DNA from: CAYONZ01 sp964405465
GTDB taxonomy: Bacteria; Bdellovibrionota; Bdellovibrionia; Bdellovibrionales; JAMPXM01
Direction: 5' to 3'
Length of the DNA: 64,000 bases
Assembly: GCA_964405465.1 (NCBI GenBank)
Contig: CAYONZ010000019.1
Location: forward strand, 1 to 64,000
This document shows positions 40,538 through 51,000 of the stretch, piece by piece (positions within the stretch are counted from its first letter, which is position 1; every line of letters starts with the position of its first letter). A model generated the notes under the pieces. The model was not told where the DNA came from. It worked only from the letters and a program-made list of their open reading frames with translations, and did no database searches. Both the position numbers and the translations under genes were made by a program.

Positions 40538-42649
40538 TTATTTTGCCGGGTACCTTGTGCTAAGTGAAGCCACATGCTCTCGAAGCTTTGTAAAATCCTT
40601 CACGATACTCAACTTACCACGACTCGCTATTTCACGCTTTTGTGCAACAGCGGCATCTAGACCCCTCGCTTGCTCAAGTAGGCGCTTATGCCCACGCCTG
40701 ATTGCCAAAACCTCGTCGGGGTATATAAAAGTAGATAAATTAGCATCACTTGTCGTCACTAAAGATGAAGGGACCGCTGATTCGGTTTGCTTTTTCCATG
40801 AAACATAAAAAACGCCCCACTTCTTTCGGTCGGACTTCAATTTCTGAAAACCCTCGCCAAGCCCTCGAGAAAGCTCCTCAAGCTTTTTCGCAGAAGTAAA
40901 CAAAACTTTTTTTTCATTTTGCTGACGATTCGAAATCGCTTTTAAATGTTTCGCAAGTTTACTATCAAATTCAACTTTGTTACCCACAAAGCTAGAAAAC
41001 ACCTTACGATTGCCACGAAAATCCGCTTCAAATTTGTAATGTCCAGCGGGCAATTTCAACTTACTGACATCAAGTGCGAGAACTTCCTGAGGACTCATAC
41101 GACTAACCTGAAGCACGCGACGAACACTTGGAACATCAACTACTTCTCCAGCTCGAGCTCGCACTAAGATGTTTACTTTTTCGCCCATTCCGACATCGAA
41201 CGGCAAAAGCAAACTCAGCTTTCCCGACTTATTTACCAATTTCATTTCAGAGGCAATCTGATTTGTTGGTGTCACGACTGGAGAATTTGCCACCGACGGA
41301 GGAGTTTTGGGGGCGCTATTTACCACCACACCCTTATTTGCATTGTTAACAGGAGGAGCTATTGTTGGCGAAGGCATTGCGCCTTGCTGTGCACCCGATG
41401 AGGCCTCGTGATTTGTTGCATTTTGTGGTGGAGCTGGTGGCAAACTATTATCAACCATTGCTCCTTGAGGAGCATCAGCACCATGCCCCGATGACACCAC
41501 CGTTGGCTGTGATGGCACAGATTTCACAGGGGGAGGAGGATTGGCTGGCCTAGCCTTCACGATGGGCTGTTGAACCTCTGGCTCGTTATTCCCGACAAAC
41601 AAAAATGCACCCACCGCAAGTGTTGCGACCCCACCCGCGATGAGGCCGATTCTTTTCTTATTCCACCGACTCAGATTTTCTGATTTAAAATCTTCCAAAA
41701 CGATAGCCGGGTCCGTCTGCGGAACATGATTTGGGATGGATTCTCCAGAAGATCCAAAATTAACTTCTGCAGATGTTGCAAGTGACTCTGCTGTTTGCAC
41801 CTCTGATTTTTCAATGACTCCCAATTCTTGCACAACGGTCCGATCTGCAAAATTTGACGACATCACAACTGTAGGCTCATGTTCATTTGGATCAAATGTA
41901 TGTGATGATGGTCGTGCCATCACCACTGTGGCGCTTTCTGAATCAAATGCTTGTTCAGACCTTTCAGCGCGAGCGGCATGATCTAGTGGTCTCATTGATA
42001 CAACAGTGGCCGCCTCAGAAAAATCACCGAACGATGCAGGCAAATCAATATTAATTTTGGTCGCCAACAGATCTTCTGACACTGGCTCGTCTGGTTTCAA
42101 TTCAAACGACGAGGTTTTTTTTCTTTGCAGTGCCTGCACCTCATTCAGAGCTTCTTGCGGGCTTCTTCCATCTGCCGAAGTCATTTTTTCTATTTCTGGC
42201 AGCGGATAATGGGCAAGATCGTGATCTTCATTTGGAGCACGACGATCAAACTCTGCCAACGAACCAATTCTAGCCCATTTATTAAATCCGGGACGCCATG
42301 CATAGTCCGAATACTTAACCTCACCTGTTTTGATTTTTTCGAGAACCTGTTGCTCCGAAAAAGGACCATTCTGGCGAAACGGATTATCTGTTTTTCCAGA
42401 GACTCTTTGCAAAATGACCCAAATTAAATTTGCTGATCCCGAGCCAGAAGAACCGACTTGATTAGTTTTCTCTCGGCCAGATTTCTCCAGTAACTCAGTG
42501 ACCTCTTGGATGGTTTGCCAATGGCTTCCACCTTCTTGAAAAACCTGATCCACCAAAGTGAAATGCCCTACCCTTAAGCCTTCGACGATAAAACTCGCAT
42601 CTACGGGGCCTTCGGCTTTGCCATCCTGGCTATAATACCATCGAGTCAT
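40538..42649 (-). CDS. GYF-domain membrane protein with TVV repeats
   Basis: A 703-residue protein. Residues 1-53 (RWYYSQDGKAEGPVDASFI and following) and 75-137 (VILQRVSG onward, with WRPGFNKWARIGSLAEF) are two GYF_2-type domains, small folds that bind proline-rich peptides in eukaryotes. A disordered acidic stretch then has four TVV motifs (Thr 215, 241, 260, 271), followed by a single membrane helix at about 333-353 and, outside, a proline/alanine/valine-rich linker (about 370-480). The last 200 residues fold as alpha-rich soluble protein with KNRKxF patterns. N-terminus is probably cytoplasmic, C-terminus periplasmic. It overlaps the ChaN-like gene upstream by one base (TGATG). No function known. 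Confidence 0.7.
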   Translation of the reverse strand: MTRWYYSQDGKAEGPVDASFIVEGLRVGHFTLVDQVFQEGGSHWQTIQEVTELLEKSGREKTNQVGSSGSGSANLIWVILQRVSGKTDNPFRQNGPFSEQQVLEKIKTGEVKYSDYAWRPGFNKWARIGSLAEFDRRAPNEDHDLAHYPLPEIEKMTSADGRSPQEALNEVQALQRKKTSSFELKPDEPVSEDLLATKINIDLPASFGDFSEAATVVSMRPLDHAARAERSEQAFDSESATVVMARPSSHTFDPNEHEPTVVMSSNFADRTVVQELGVIEKSEVQTAESLATSAEVNFGSSGESIPNHVPQTDPAIVLEDFKSENLSRWNKKRIGLIAGGVATLAVGAFLFVGNNEPEVQQPIVKARPANPPPPVKSVPSQPTVVSSGHGADAPQGAMVDNSLPPAPPQNATNHEASSGAQQGAMPSPTIAPPVNNANKGVVVNSAPKTPPSVANSPVVTPTNQIASEMKLVNKSGKLSLLLPFDVGMGEKVNILVRARAGEVVDVPSVRRVLQVSRMSPQEVLALDVSKLKLPAGHYKFEADFRGNRKVFSSFVGNKVEFDSKLAKHLKAISNRQQNEKKVLFTSAKKLEELSRGLGEGFQKLKSDRKKWGVFYVSWKKQTESAVPSSLVTTSDANLSTFIYPDEVLAIRRGHKRLLEQARGLDAAVAQKREIASRGKLSIVKDFTKLREHVASLSTRYPAK

Positions 42650-44286
42650 CAGAGCCTCTCCTTTTTACTCTTCTGCACTGCCTGAAATCTTCCTAATTCC
42701 AAAACTATTTTCCAGTAACTCACTTCAAATTCTTTTCGATTTGAAGAATTCAGAGAAATGCACAACCATTCAACCAACTCCTCGGTCGAAATTTGCATAG
42801 TCCTAAAACCATGATACAGTTTTTCTCCCATCATTCCACCAAGAACTCGGGCAGAAACCAAGTAACTATCTTTATTTCTTGGTCTAAACTGAAGCGTGCG
42901 AGACCTTTGTCTTGTTGCCCACTGAACTTCGCTAAGCCTTTGGTCGAGTGTAATCAATAGTGAATCGCGAATTTCGGTCTTCAACGACTGATCTTGTAAC
43001 TGGTTCACCACATCCTCATAAGAGTCGGTCTGACGACTTGGATTCAGTATCTTACTAAATAAGTAGCCCACAGCTTCCACCCAAATCATGGGCAAAAAAT
43101 CTTTTTCGCCATAAAACATGTGACGACGTCCAGATAGTTTCGCATGAACATATTGACCCACAACTTCACCAATATGATTCTGCGAAGTTCTCGACAGAAG
43201 AACGACCTCTTTCTGTGGAATTAAAACATTTCTACCTTGCTGAAGTGCTCGCTCGACAATATGATTTTCCTCATTGGTCAAATTCAATTCAAGCGAGCTT
43301 CCCTGAAGAATTTCTCGACCGATATAAACTTGCAATTTCGAAAAATCGAAATCTAGTTTTAAAAGATCCCGAAGCATTGTTGCCATTTGCATCAGATGTT
43401 CGGTGTAATCAATTCGCATTTCTTCAGAGTCATCTTCCTCTAGACTTGCCTCACTTGCTCCTTCTAAATACCAAAGATAACTTTGCCACTGAATCCATGG
43501 CGGAGAACTCAGCACAGCAAATTTTGCTGGTTTTCCCGCAAAACGGACGACGTCATACAGACTTTCTCTTCCCTTTTGAGCCAACTGAAAGAAAATATTT
43601 TCAGGATTCAAATAGAGAGTCACGGTCGTCACCGTGCTGCTCGAAAATTTCTGCGCGAGTTTTGCTGGAATATGGCTTGGCGCCAAATGAAACTCGCCAT
43701 ACACCACATAAATTAAACTTGTAGGGTATTCATTTAAACACGAAGCCAAGACATCAGCTGCAGCTCGGTCGCGTTCAAGTAACCCGGCCTTGCCACTCTT
43801 TTTAGAATGAACATTGAGGCCGTAAACCGGCACGCGGTGCTCTTTTGCAAATTCTAGTAAAAGACGGTAGTTCTCCCAGGGAAAACCCCATTTATCGTCC
43901 CATTTGATTTTTTTTAAAAAGTTCTTTTCAGTGACCTTCCCTTTTAGATAAAGATCAATCCATTTTTGATCTTCTCGATGAAGAGCTTCAAGTCCCAAAA
44001 CAATTTTCCGTATGTCGACTAGCTCTCTTAATATTTTGCGATGTGTCCGTTGCACCTGTGCTAGCGCATGAAAGTCCGACCCAAAGACAACGTCAGCTGT
44101 CGAAATCTCTTCGATCATTTTCCTCTTGGTGGATGGCTTCCATCTTCTCCCAATTTCTCGACGATACTCTTTTGCATAACCCCGAATAACCAATGACTCG
44201 GGCCCAACAATAGCCTGCACTTTGCGTTTAAGCACTGATAACCATTTTTTACGATACTGCAGCCATTGGAGTGTGGTCGAAGCCAT
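42649..44286 (-). CDS. ChaN-like domain protein without signal peptide
   Basis: A 545-residue protein. The first 230 residues contain ADVVFGSDFHALAQVQRTHR and VVYGEFHLAPSHIP, the paired histidine-bearing strands of the ChaN/haem-binding-uptake (DUF399) fold, also called Tiki-like. ChaN of Campylobacter binds haem; Tiki proteins cut peptides. Those are exported, while this protein starts MASTTLQWLQYRKKWL with no signal peptide. About 300 C-terminal residues, rich in helices, match nothing I know. It stops inside the start of the GYF gene, so the two should be translated as a pair. Activity cannot be asserted. Confidence 0.7.
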   Translation of the reverse strand: MASTTLQWLQYRKKWLSVLKRKVQAIVGPESLVIRGYAKEYRREIGRRWKPSTKRKMIEEISTADVVFGSDFHALAQVQRTHRKILRELVDIRKIVLGLEALHREDQKWIDLYLKGKVTEKNFLKKIKWDDKWGFPWENYRLLLEFAKEHRVPVYGLNVHSKKSGKAGLLERDRAAADVLASCLNEYPTSLIYVVYGEFHLAPSHIPAKLAQKFSSSTVTTVTLYLNPENIFFQLAQKGRESLYDVVRFAGKPAKFAVLSSPPWIQWQSYLWYLEGASEASLEEDDSEEMRIDYTEHLMQMATMLRDLLKLDFDFSKLQVYIGREILQGSSLELNLTNEENHIVERALQQGRNVLIPQKEVVLLSRTSQNHIGEVVGQYVHAKLSGRRHMFYGEKDFLPMIWVEAVGYLFSKILNPSRQTDSYEDVVNQLQDQSLKTEIRDSLLITLDQRLSEVQWATRQRSRTLQFRPRNKDSYLVSARVLGGMMGEKLYHGFRTMQISTEELVEWLCISLNSSNRKEFEVSYWKIVLELGRFQAVQKSKKERL

Positions 44287-44430
44287 ATCTCACTATGATT
44301 GTAAAGAAACACTCATTCAATAGTGCAATCAGCCATCTAGCTCATGGTCTTGGTCACTGATTGAAAATTCACTCGCAAATCTTACGAATCCATCTTGATT
44401 TCATTTTTCTTTCAGACTTTAATTCTCTAC

Positions 44431-45639
44431 ATGGAAAAACAAAAAGCAAAATCAGCAAAAGTACTTTGGATTGTCCTCTTTACCTCTGCCCTGATCTCTG
44501 TAGGACTTCATGCCTACCTAACATCGAGGCATTACACTTTTCATTTCGGTGGCGAAGCTGGAAAAAGCTTATGTAACATTAGTAATAAATTCAACTGTGA
44601 CGCGGTCTCAGCAAGTACCTATTCAGAGGTTATAGGAATTCCAGTTGCGCTTCTTGGCGCCAGTGCAAATGCCTTGCTGGTTTTGCTGTCGCTTTTGGCT
44701 TTCTTCAATCCAACAAAAGCTGCTTTAAGAAATGTCTTTCTTTGGTCCACATTGATCGCGCTGAGCTCTCTGATCATGGGTTCGATTTCAATTTTACTCA
44801 TGAGCTCTTACTGTATATTCTGTTACTCGCTTTATATCCTTTCATTTCTTGAGGTCTTTGCGGCCTACTCTCTTTACAAAGAAGAGTCAGATGAACGCAC
44901 CGAGAAAGTCGTTCTTGAGGCTCAATCTAAAATTAAACCATTCGTGCCACTGATAGGTGCATTTATTTCGACGGCCTTTATCGCAATGGTAATCAATCAA
45001 AATTCCGTTCGTTCATATCGTGCCGAAGATCTAGCTCCGACGGTCCAAGGTTGGATTTCATCCTGGCAAACTCGCCCATCTGCTGAAATAAAATCCCCTC
45101 GATCACTCAAAATGGGAGCCTCGGATGAAAATGCAAAAATAAAAATTGTGGAGTTCGCTGATTTCCTTTGTCCGCACTGTCGTCATGCGGCTCCCGTATT
45201 ACACTCATTTGCTCTGTCCCAGGCTGATGTTCAACTTGAGTTCGTGCCATGGCCACTTGATGGCGAGTGTAACTCTTCGATCCCGCAAGCTAATGGAGTT
45301 CGCTGTGCCCTTGCTCAAGCAGTGTTTTGTGCGGATGATCAACACAAAGGCTGGGAAGCGCATGATTGGATCTTTGAGCACCAAGAACTCATTGGCAGTC
45401 GAGAGTCTATGCTCGCCGAGCTTCGAAAAATGAGTGACGAGTTAAAAATCGATTCGAGTATTCTCGAAAAGTGCATCAATACCGATGAGAGCAAGTCTCT
45501 TATAAGAAGTGTTGCAAAAGTTGGCTCTGATTTGAATTTAGGAGGAACACCGTCAATCTTTGCTAACGGAAAACTTCTTGAGGGTGGACAGATACTCGCT
45601 ACTCTACAAGCAGCAAGACAAGCGGCTTTACAGAAATAG
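44431..45639 (+). CDS. VKOR-DsbA fusion, disulfide-bond-forming protein
   Basis: A 402-residue fusion. The first 150 residues are a vitamin-K-epoxide-reductase-type membrane domain with about four helices, loop cysteines at about 48 and 56, and the active CxxC at about 128-131 in SYCIFCYSLYIL. After a further membrane helix (170-188), a periplasmic thioredoxin/DsbA-like domain has the CPHC motif (residues 247-250) and cis-proline in GGTPSIF. Such fusions replace DsbB plus DsbA: the membrane half passes electrons to quinone and the other half oxidises exported proteins. ATG 44431 is preferred to a TTG at 44395. It stands alone on its strand. Confidence 0.92.
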   Translation: MEKQKAKSAKVLWIVLFTSALISVGLHAYLTSRHYTFHFGGEAGKSLCNISNKFNCDAVSASTYSEVIGIPVALLGASANALLVLLSLLAFFNPTKAALRNVFLWSTLIALSSLIMGSISILLMSSYCIFCYSLYILSFLEVFAAYSLYKEESDERTEKVVLEAQSKIKPFVPLIGAFISTAFIAMVINQNSVRSYRAEDLAPTVQGWISSWQTRPSAEIKSPRSLKMGASDENAKIKIVEFADFLCPHCRHAAPVLHSFALSQADVQLEFVPWPLDGECNSSIPQANGVRCALAQAVFCADDQHKGWEAHDWIFEHQELIGSRESMLAELRKMSDELKIDSSILEKCINTDESKSLIRSVAKVGSDLNLGGTPSIFANGKLLEGGQILATLQAARQAALQK

Positions 45640-45687
45640 AAAAGACCCAAGACTTTCCTAGATTTTTCAAAATTTGTGATTGAAAAT

Positions 45688-46293
45688 TTAAAACAATTTG
45701 AAAATAGCCGCGGCAACGCGGTCAATGACATCGCCGAAAACTATAACGATCGTTTGCGGACCACCCTTTAAGAAATCGATCAAAAATGCGAACACCACGA
45801 CCGCAGTCAAGCTATACGAAAACCACCTTACTGCAATTGCGGTTGATCGAACATCTTCCATTCGTGCTTCGACCTCAATCTGTTCAATTTTTCTTAGAGT
45901 GAGTTGAAGATCTTCAAAATGGGCCATTGCTTTGTCAAAAAGCTCTTTCTGCTTTGCGGTCGCCAGGTGCTGCAAACCCTGAAAAGATTTTTTTGCTTTG
46001 ATCCCGTTTACTAGATCCACTGCATAGGTAATATACCTCTCCGCTCGCCCGCGAAACTGAGGATATTCATCTTTCGAATCCAAAAATTCTTTCAGTTGTT
46101 CTATCGCCCGCGAGTAGTGTTCATCAGAAACCAAGGTTAAAATATTGTAGCGAATCGAATCCACCTTACCAAGATCCTGTGCCGACGCCTTGAGACGCGG
46201 AGAAAGTTTCGCCCCACCAGAGCTCATTATCGTCAAGCTTGAGTCTGGAGAATTTGCGATCTTCAGAGCTGCATTTTCTTCACTATTTGCCAT
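45688..46293 (-). CDS. Single-span membrane protein, unknown
   Basis: A 201-residue protein with no signal peptide; a hydrophobic helix near the C-terminus (about 160-177, YSLTAVVVFAFLIDFL) would anchor it, leaving about 150 N-terminal residues probably cytoplasmic. The soluble part is helical and charged (for example AIEQLKEFLDSKDEYPQFRG, then HFEDLQLTLRKIEQIEVEAR). Short TM and C-terminal tail resemble tail-anchored plans. ATG 46293 is used; an in-frame GTG at 46302 lies nearby. No family recognised. It converges on the VKOR-DsbA gene with 48 bases between. Confidence 0.62.
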   Translation of the reverse strand: MANSEENAALKIANSPDSSLTIMSSGGAKLSPRLKASAQDLGKVDSIRYNILTLVSDEHYSRAIEQLKEFLDSKDEYPQFRGRAERYITYAVDLVNGIKAKKSFQGLQHLATAKQKELFDKAMAHFEDLQLTLRKIEQIEVEARMEDVRSTAIAVRWFSYSLTAVVVFAFLIDFLKGGPQTIVIVFGDVIDRVAAAIFKLF

Positions 46294-46483
46294 CAATCTC
46301 ACATCGGCGAGCTGGACTATGGACTAAATAGTGCGGGAGTCTAGTTTTGATTGAGCGCTACTTTTTGACAGGCCAGTCGAGCCATGCCAGACTGAAGCAG
46401 TGTAATGTGTCTCAAGATGAGGCACTTTCGTCTGTCGATGATTTAGAAATAAATGTTTTATGACTAGCTCAAGGAGGATCTAG

Positions 46484-47965
46484 ATGCAGAACGAATTTTT
46501 TCGGGGCCCCAAACCTTTAGAGCAAAACCATTCATCGCGAACATCATCACTCGAAGAACAAGTGCGCTTAGCACCGCTTCCAACTGAAATTCCCCTACCT
46601 CCAGATCTTCGGGATCTTCCTCCGCAAATTTTGCATTCAGGTGCAGTGGAAACACTCATTGGCCAGAATGAAGATCTGATGTCTCGATTGAAAGTGAGCC
46701 TACGCCGCAACTCTACTCTAGAACAACAGATTCTCGATTTGGACAAAAAAAATTCTGAACTTAAAAGCCTCAACGCCTCTCTCCGTTCTCAAAACCAGAT
46801 TTACCACGAAAAAGACCGATTGGTTCGAGACAAAAGCGGATATCTTGAAGAGCGTTTCGAGCGTATGCGAGACGAATTGCAGCTTTCACAGATTCGCCTC
46901 AATGAATTCGAAAAAGCATCGAAGAGCAAAATTCGTGATTTAGAGTCTCAAGTTGACCGATTCGTTAGGTATCGAGCGCGAATAAAAAAATATGTTCACA
47001 GTGCACTGGAACGAGCAAAATTTGAACTGCACAAAGAACGTACTAAAAATTCTTTACTTCAAGATTCCTTCAATCTAAGCCAGAGCCAACTGTCTGAATG
47101 GCAATCTCGATTTAACGATCTGGAAAAAAGATTCAACAATCTAGAAACCAACACCCACCACGACCAAGCCCGGCTTATCGAACATTACGAGGCAGCCATC
47201 AAAGATCTTCAAAATGGCCTTAAAACTGCAAAGCTTGAAGCGTACTTAAATAAAGACAAGGCGTTGAGAGTCGATGAACTGCAAAAGATGAGAAATGAAT
47301 CGGAAAATCGCAATATCATTTTGGAAAGAAGAATCTCGGAGCTGGAAATGAAGGCCAGCGAAAGAATTGCGCTTCTCGAGAGCGAGGTAAAAAGACTTTT
47401 GACTCAATTGCAACTCTCCACACATGATGCGCAAAAAAATGAACGTGAAGCTAAACGTCATAGCCAAGAGATTCTAGAAATTCAAAGAGAAAAAAACCAG
47501 ATTGAAATGCAGCTTATGAGTCTTCAAGATTTACTTAATGAAAAGATTAAAAATTCCGACACCGAACGATTGCAAATCGAATCCTTACAGAGACTCAATC
47601 GAGAGTTGTCTTTTAAACTCAAGGATCAAAGAATGGCCGAAATTCATTCTGTATCTTCCTCGCATATTTCTGCCGCATTTCCAACTCCGCTGGAAATCCA
47701 AGAGAAATCACAAGAGAAATCCATTGAGCTCTCAACAAATTTTGTAGAAGCTGCTCCTACAAAGAAAAATTCGGAAAACGAGGAAAGCAATCAGGCGGAA
47801 AAATCAGGCGTAGAGCCGAAAAATGATTCACATCAAAGAAGCAAAATAGGTTCATTGTTTTCAAAGCTTCAACAAAGCTTTCCCAATCGCCGAAGGATTG
47901 AAGAAAATTCCGATTCAATCAACTCGCCAAGCCCAACTGACCAAGGTCCAGATCAGTCGCTCTAA
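46484..47965 (+). CDS. Coiled-coil protein with Pro-rich N-terminus, unknown
   Basis: A 493-residue cytoplasmic protein. The first 45 residues are proline-rich and disordered, residues about 55-380 form a long coiled coil with heptad-like Leu/Ile (LEQQILDLDKKNSELKSL and similar), and the last 100 are Ser/Glu/Asn-rich disorder. AAGGAGGAT precedes the ATG at 46484. No membrane segment or known domain. It lies 124 bases before the CHASE2-cyclase gene on the same strand, with a hairpin between. It may be a scaffold; function unknown. It is distinct in sequence from the other coiled-coil protein in the window. Confidence 0.68.
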   Translation: MQNEFFRGPKPLEQNHSSRTSSLEEQVRLAPLPTEIPLPPDLRDLPPQILHSGAVETLIGQNEDLMSRLKVSLRRNSTLEQQILDLDKKNSELKSLNASLRSQNQIYHEKDRLVRDKSGYLEERFERMRDELQLSQIRLNEFEKASKSKIRDLESQVDRFVRYRARIKKYVHSALERAKFELHKERTKNSLLQDSFNLSQSQLSEWQSRFNDLEKRFNNLETNTHHDQARLIEHYEAAIKDLQNGLKTAKLEAYLNKDKALRVDELQKMRNESENRNIILERRISELEMKASERIALLESEVKRLLTQLQLSTHDAQKNEREAKRHSQEILEIQREKNQIEMQLMSLQDLLNEKIKNSDTERLQIESLQRLNRELSFKLKDQRMAEIHSVSSSHISAAFPTPLEIQEKSQEKSIELSTNFVEAAPTKKNSENEESNQAEKSGVEPKNDSHQRSKIGSLFSKLQQSFPNRRRIEENSDSINSPSPTDQGPDQSL

Positions 47966-47977
47966 TGATTGGACCGA

Positions 47978-48007
47978 AGTGCAGTTGACGAATTAGTAAA
48001 CTGCACT
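47978..48007 (+). terminator. 9-bp hairpin after the coiled-coil gene
   Basis: AGTGCAGTT (47978-47986) pairs with AACTGCACT (47999-48007) around a 12-base loop. It lies 12 bases after the stop, but the following sequence is only moderately T-rich, so it may terminate partly and allow read-through into the cyclase gene. Confidence 0.5.
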
Positions 48008-48089
48008 CGTTCTTCCATATTTTCTCATAAAAATAACTGCCAACTCCGATGAGACACCTATCAGTTTAAAACACTTTTAGGGTAGCATC

Positions 48090-51000
48090 ATGAATTCAAA
48101 ACGTTTCATCAAAATTGCCCGTGCGCTAATCTCACCATTTTCCTTGGGCACATTCGTCACCATTGTGATGACCATCATCTGCTTCAAATATTACATGGAA
48201 TTTGGCGAGGGTCATACCTCGCGGTCCACCTTTTATGGCATACTTCGCCAATTGCATGACAAGTCCACCGATTTTCGCATGAAAGATCGAGGTCCAAAAC
48301 AACCCAACAATCGAATCGCAATTTTGACAATAGACGAAAAGGCCGTTGAACAGGAAGGCCGCTGGCCCTGGCCACGAAACAAAACTGCATTAACCGTTGA
48401 AAAGACCTTAGGCTACGGCGCCAAGATTATCGCATTCGACATGATTTTTTCTGAAGAAGAAAAGAGCTCATCGTTGCCGGCATTGCTCAAACTGAAAGAG
48501 CAGTTCGCGAATCAACTTGTGCTTGCTCCGCAAATCGACCAAACTCTCAAAGCAGAAATCGATAATGCTCAACTCGATCGAGCTTTTTCTGAAACCATCA
48601 AAAAGAATGCTGATCACCTGGTTTTGGGGTCGTTCTTCGAAGAGTTCGAAGACCAAACAGATCCCCCAACAAGAGATCTGTGCCGAGATCCCCTATTTAA
48701 AAGATCCCCCGCATACAAATACTGGAACAATGAACAAATCAATATAACTGTCATCGATTCAAAGGAGATGCGATTACCTGACCAATGGAATGAGCACCTT
48801 ACGCAGTACTTTACCAAACTCGAACTGTCCGAAGTTGATTCTTGGTTCACTGCAAACCCAGAGAAACTTAAGAATGCTGAAAATGCGATCAAGGGTCTTG
48901 GGTTGGAAGTTGATTCTTCACTTGTGCCGATCTTCACTTATGCCTGGCTCAGTGCTGATTTAGAAAACCTAACATCACAACTGGCACAAGGAGCACCTCC
49001 CACTGAGCAACTCAAAACACAAATTAGTAAACTACCCGACACACTTTCGAAGGTCATCGATAACAAAGATCAAATTACTCTCGCCATCGCCATGCGCTCA
49101 AAGCCAGAAGCCTACTGCCATCGCTTCCTAAGCATCGAAGACGAATTGTTGAATGAAAACGCCTATACAAATTTCTGGGGCGAATCGGAGAGCTTTAAAG
49201 ATTGGAGTATCGCGGCCAAATGGTCAGATTTTTCGCAGGCAGATTCCCACGCCAAAACACTGACTCTCGATCAATATATTGGCTACCTCCAGCACAAAAC
49301 GCTCGAGAATCCTGTACTTGAAATTGCCAAGTGGGTTCTCAATATTCCTCTTTTTCGAAACGTTACTAAACACAGCGGATATTTCAATGCTCAATTGGAT
49401 CCCGATGGTACCATTCGACATTCTCGATTGATCGCTCGTCGAGGGAATAGCTATATGCCCTCAATTGCCTTCAAATCTTTTTTAATAGACAAAGGATTTT
49501 CAACAAACATCAAGGTCGATGGCGAATCCGTTGCCGAAGAGGATCAAAAAAGCAAGGCCGTCACAAGTTTTGAAGTGCTAAATGAAAATGGTGATCCAGT
49601 GATGAAAATCCCCGTTGATGGCCAAGGCCGAGTGAGCATCAATTACCATGGCGGCAAAGAAATGTTTCCACATATCAGTGCCGCCGATGTATTGTCTGAT
49701 AAACCCACGGCAGAAATTACCCAAACCATTTTCAATGACAAAAAGAACAAGTGGGAATCCACTACACTCACTATCGACAAAAAAGATTTTCTGAAAGACA
49801 AAATCCTATTCTTCGGAGCAACGGCCACTGGAATCTATGATCTGAGGGTTACTCCATTTGAAGAAAACTTTCCTGGAGTTGAAACTCACGCCAACGTTCT
49901 TGCAAATCTATTTGCTGAATACGATCTCGCAATCAACCCCAAAAAGCCACCGTTCGGTCTCCCGCTCATGAAAGAAAATCTCGCAGAGCACATCTTTATG
50001 CCATTGATACTCTTTGTTGTTGGCATAGCTCTGTCGTTTCTCTTTAGCCACACAGGCTCCATCCCAGGTCTACTCATCACGGGTGGCGCTCTATTTTGCG
50101 TTTATCTGATCGACAGATTTATTCTCTTTGAACACGGAACACTTGTCGTAGTACTCTTTCCCATCACGCTCATTTGCCTATTGTTTGTCACGCTCAGCTT
50201 TTACAAGTACTTCACTGAGGAACGAAAAAAACGGGAACTCAAGGGCACATTTGAAAAATATGTTTCTCCAGCAATTGTTCAAGAAGTTCTTGCCGACCCA
50301 AGCAACATTGAGCTCGGCGGACGAAAAATGGAAATGTCGGTTTTCTTCTCTGATGTTCGCGGCTTCACAACGATTTCTGAAAAATTAGACCCAAGAGCTC
50401 TATCCGATTTGCTCAATAGTTATCTTACGCCAATGACAGAACTCGTTTTTGCCAACAAGGGAACTCTTGACAAATACATGGGCGACGCCATCATGGCGTT
50501 CTTTGGTGCCCCGATCGCATCACATGACCATGCCGAAAATGCCTGCCGATGTGCTTTACAGCACATCACCAAGCTAAAGGAGCTTCAACAACAGTATCGA
50601 TCCCAAGGTCTCCCAGAAATCGACATCGGCATCGGCATCAACACCGGAGAAATGAGTGTTGGAAATATGGGTTCGCAAACAGTTCGCAACTACACTGTCA
50701 TGGGCGACAACGTGAACCTTGGTTCACGCCTTGAAGGTATCAACAAACAATACGGAACTCGAATCATCATTTCTGAATTCACCCAAGCAGCTATTCAAGA
50801 TAAATTTATCACCAGAGAAATTGACTGGGTTAAGGTCAAAGGAAAACTCAAACCTGTTCGCATTTTCGAATTAATGGCCGAGAAGTCGGTGGAGCCCAAG
50901 GTTCAGGAAATGCTCAAACATTACAATCAAGGATTTCAGCTTTACCATGAGAGAAAATTTGATTTTGCCATTAAAGAATTTGAAGCAGCACTGGCGGCAA

